Origin: Nomia melanderi
Lineage: Eukaryota; Arthropoda; Insecta; Hymenoptera; Halictidae
Direction: 5' to 3'
Length of the DNA: 64,000 bases
Assembly (NCBI RefSeq): GCF_051020985.1
Contig: NW_027475133.1
Coordinates: 5,270,001-5,334,000, forward strand
The notes beneath the pieces are model-generated. The model searched no databases. It was not told the origin of the DNA and worked only from the letters and a program-made list of their open reading frames with translations. Positions 63,359 through 64,000 of this stretch are shown here, in pieces (position 1 is the first letter of the stretch; every line of letters starts with the position of its first letter). The translations under genes were made by a program, and so were the position numbers.

Positions 63359-64000
63359 TTACAGATAGCGCAATAAACCGAAGTGCATTGTCTGCAGAAG
63401 GTCCTGGCGCATGAATCTGTGCAGCGGGAACGACCTCGGACCACCAGGGGCCGAGAAAACTACCGTCTCATGGGGCCGGACTGTCAGGGTCAGGGAAAAA
63501 TCCAATATATATCTGGTGATATCTCGGGTGCTATTAGAGATAGCGGAATAAATCAAAGTGCATTGTCTGTAGGAGGCACTGGCGAATGATTCTGTGCAGC
63601 AGGAACGACCTCGGACCACCAGGCGCCGAGAAAATTACCGTCTCATGGGGCCGGACACTCAGGGTCATGGAAAAATCCAATATATATCTGGTGATATCTC
63701 GGGTGCTATTAAAGATAGCGCAATAAACCAAAGTGCATTGTCTGCAGGAGGTCCTGGCGCATGAGTCTGTGCAGCGGGAACGACCTCGAACCACCAGGGG
63801 CCGAGAAAACTACCGTCTCATGGGGCCGGACTGTCAGGGTCAGGGAAAAATCCAATATATATTTGGTGATATCTCGGGAGCTATTACAGATAGCGCAATA
63901 AATCAAAGTGCATTGTCTGTAGGAGGCCCTGGCGCATGAATCTGTGCAGCGGGATCGACCTCGGACCACCAGGGGCCGAGAACATCACAGTCTCATGGGG
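63359..64000. repeat. Right-edge monomers with 350-bp alternation
   Basis: Three full monomers and a partial one. Those at 63,383 and 63,733 share GTCTGCAG[A/G]AGGTCCTGGCGC and GAAAACTACCGTC and differ from the one between them, so a dimer period is visible. The array runs off the edge inside a monomer. Confidence 0.75.

Larger units (their letters stand above)
1..64000. repeat. Satellite array of ~175-bp monomers, about 366 copies, all in one orientation
   Basis: The same roughly 175-bp sequence repeats without a break. In order, a monomer contains GATATC, CTCGGGTGCTATT, AGATAGCGCAATAAA, a GCATTGTCTGTAGGAGG or GAATTATCTGCAGGAGG variant box, GAATCTGTGCAGCGGGAACG, a CTCGG-11 nt-CCGAG dyad, a variable 50-bp segment and an AT-rich CCAATATATATC end. 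The first and last landmark sites are 63,710 bp apart, which is 364 periods plus 10 bp; nineteen 176-bp and nine 174-bp monomers account for the 10. No inverted monomer was seen. Tandem arrays of this unit length with higher-order structure are typical of eukaryotic centromeric or pericentromeric satellites; assignment to a centromere is inference, because no centromeric protein data are available. The species and satellite family are not recognised. Confidence 0.98.

Noticed and set aside
174..63969. Hundreds of open reading frames of 60-157 codons on both strands, looking like a multigene family
   Set aside because: They recur with the 175-bp period in all three frames in rotation, end at the same satellite positions, overlap on both strands, and differ by frame-blind substitutions. 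Period 175 is not divisible by 3, so no frame is kept. They are open only because the monomer has few stops in some phases.
1..64000. CRISPR array or other repeat-spacer system
   Set aside because: There are no short identical repeats separated by unique spacers; the entire period is repeated and the variable segment falls into a few recurring types.
1..64000. Primate-type alpha satellite
   Set aside because: The period is 175 rather than 171, GC is about 52%, and no CENP-B box or alphoid sequence is recognised.
1..64000. Ribosomal, 5S, tRNA or snRNA tandem genes
   Set aside because: No recognisable rRNA, tRNA cloverleaf or snRNA motif, no poly-T terminator at a fixed place, and no genic and spacer parts within the period.
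1..64000. Transposon or LTR inserted in the array
   Set aside because: The monomer phase is kept across the full window with a net drift of only 10 bp, fully explained by small indels. No foreign segment, target-site duplication or inverted terminal repeat was seen.
1..64000. Inverted blocks or a strand switch within the array
   Set aside because: All monomers examined read in the same direction, and no reverse-complement run of the landmarks was found.
1..64000. A new gene-based system such as a defence, toxin or biosynthetic locus
   Set aside because: There is no non-repetitive coding sequence anywhere in the window, so nothing supports such a system.

Overview
The whole window is one uninterrupted satellite DNA array. 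A monomer of about 175 bp is repeated head to tail, always in the same orientation, from the first base to the last. A fixed landmark in the monomer (usually an EcoRV site, GATATC) lies at 158 near the left end and at 63,868 near the right end. That distance, 63,710 bp, equals 364 x 175 + 10. I found nineteen 176-bp monomers and nine 174-bp monomers (+19 - 9 = +10), so the count closes exactly and leaves no room for inserted foreign DNA. The window holds about 366 monomers. I see no protein gene, RNA gene, transposon, CRISPR array or unique sequence, and no stretch of 300 bases outside the repeat.

This points to eukaryotic constitutive heterochromatin, most simply a centromeric or pericentromeric satellite: nucleosome-scale monomer, higher-order repeats (HORs), and patchwork local duplications. 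I cannot name the organism. The monomer is about 52% GC (91 of 175 bases in one monomer counted by hand) with about 9 CpG, and it is not the AT-rich 171-bp primate alpha satellite. Open reading frames of about 65-157 codons recur on both strands, but they are by-products: 175 is not a multiple of 3, so the frame rotates at each monomer.

Layout. (1) 1-897: about five monomers with no close copy noticed elsewhere. (2) 898-19,245: three tandem copies A, B and C of a very large HOR, 41 monomers in A, 38 in B and about 26 in truncated C, differing by clean one- and two-monomer deletions. (3) About 19,530-30,750: two near-identical copies D1 and D2 of a 5,602-bp, 32-monomer unit, each with an internal five-monomer duplication. 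(4) About 30,329-38,736: two copies E1 and E2 of a 4,204-bp, 24-monomer unit with no difference found. (5) About 38,737-46,614: a 12-monomer unit (G) in two and a partial third copy, with a 350-bp dimer amplified inside the second. (6) 46,615-51,236: a displaced copy of the D2/E1 junction, extended by a nine-monomer tandem duplication. (7) 51,237-61,629: mosaic blocks and a 2,974-bp, 17-monomer unit F in two copies preceded by a five-monomer partial copy. (8) 61,630-63,133: a displaced copy of 38,005-39,508. (9) 63,134-64,000: a divergent monomer and the right edge.

The informative biology is in how the array evolves. Monomers come in at least three sequence types that differ in one 50-bp segment, and recombinants between types occur. 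Several deletion and duplication joins fall in the same GC-rich core, which contains an imperfect dyad. Coordinates of large blocks are accurate to tens of bases, because exact borders are ambiguous where the two parents are identical.
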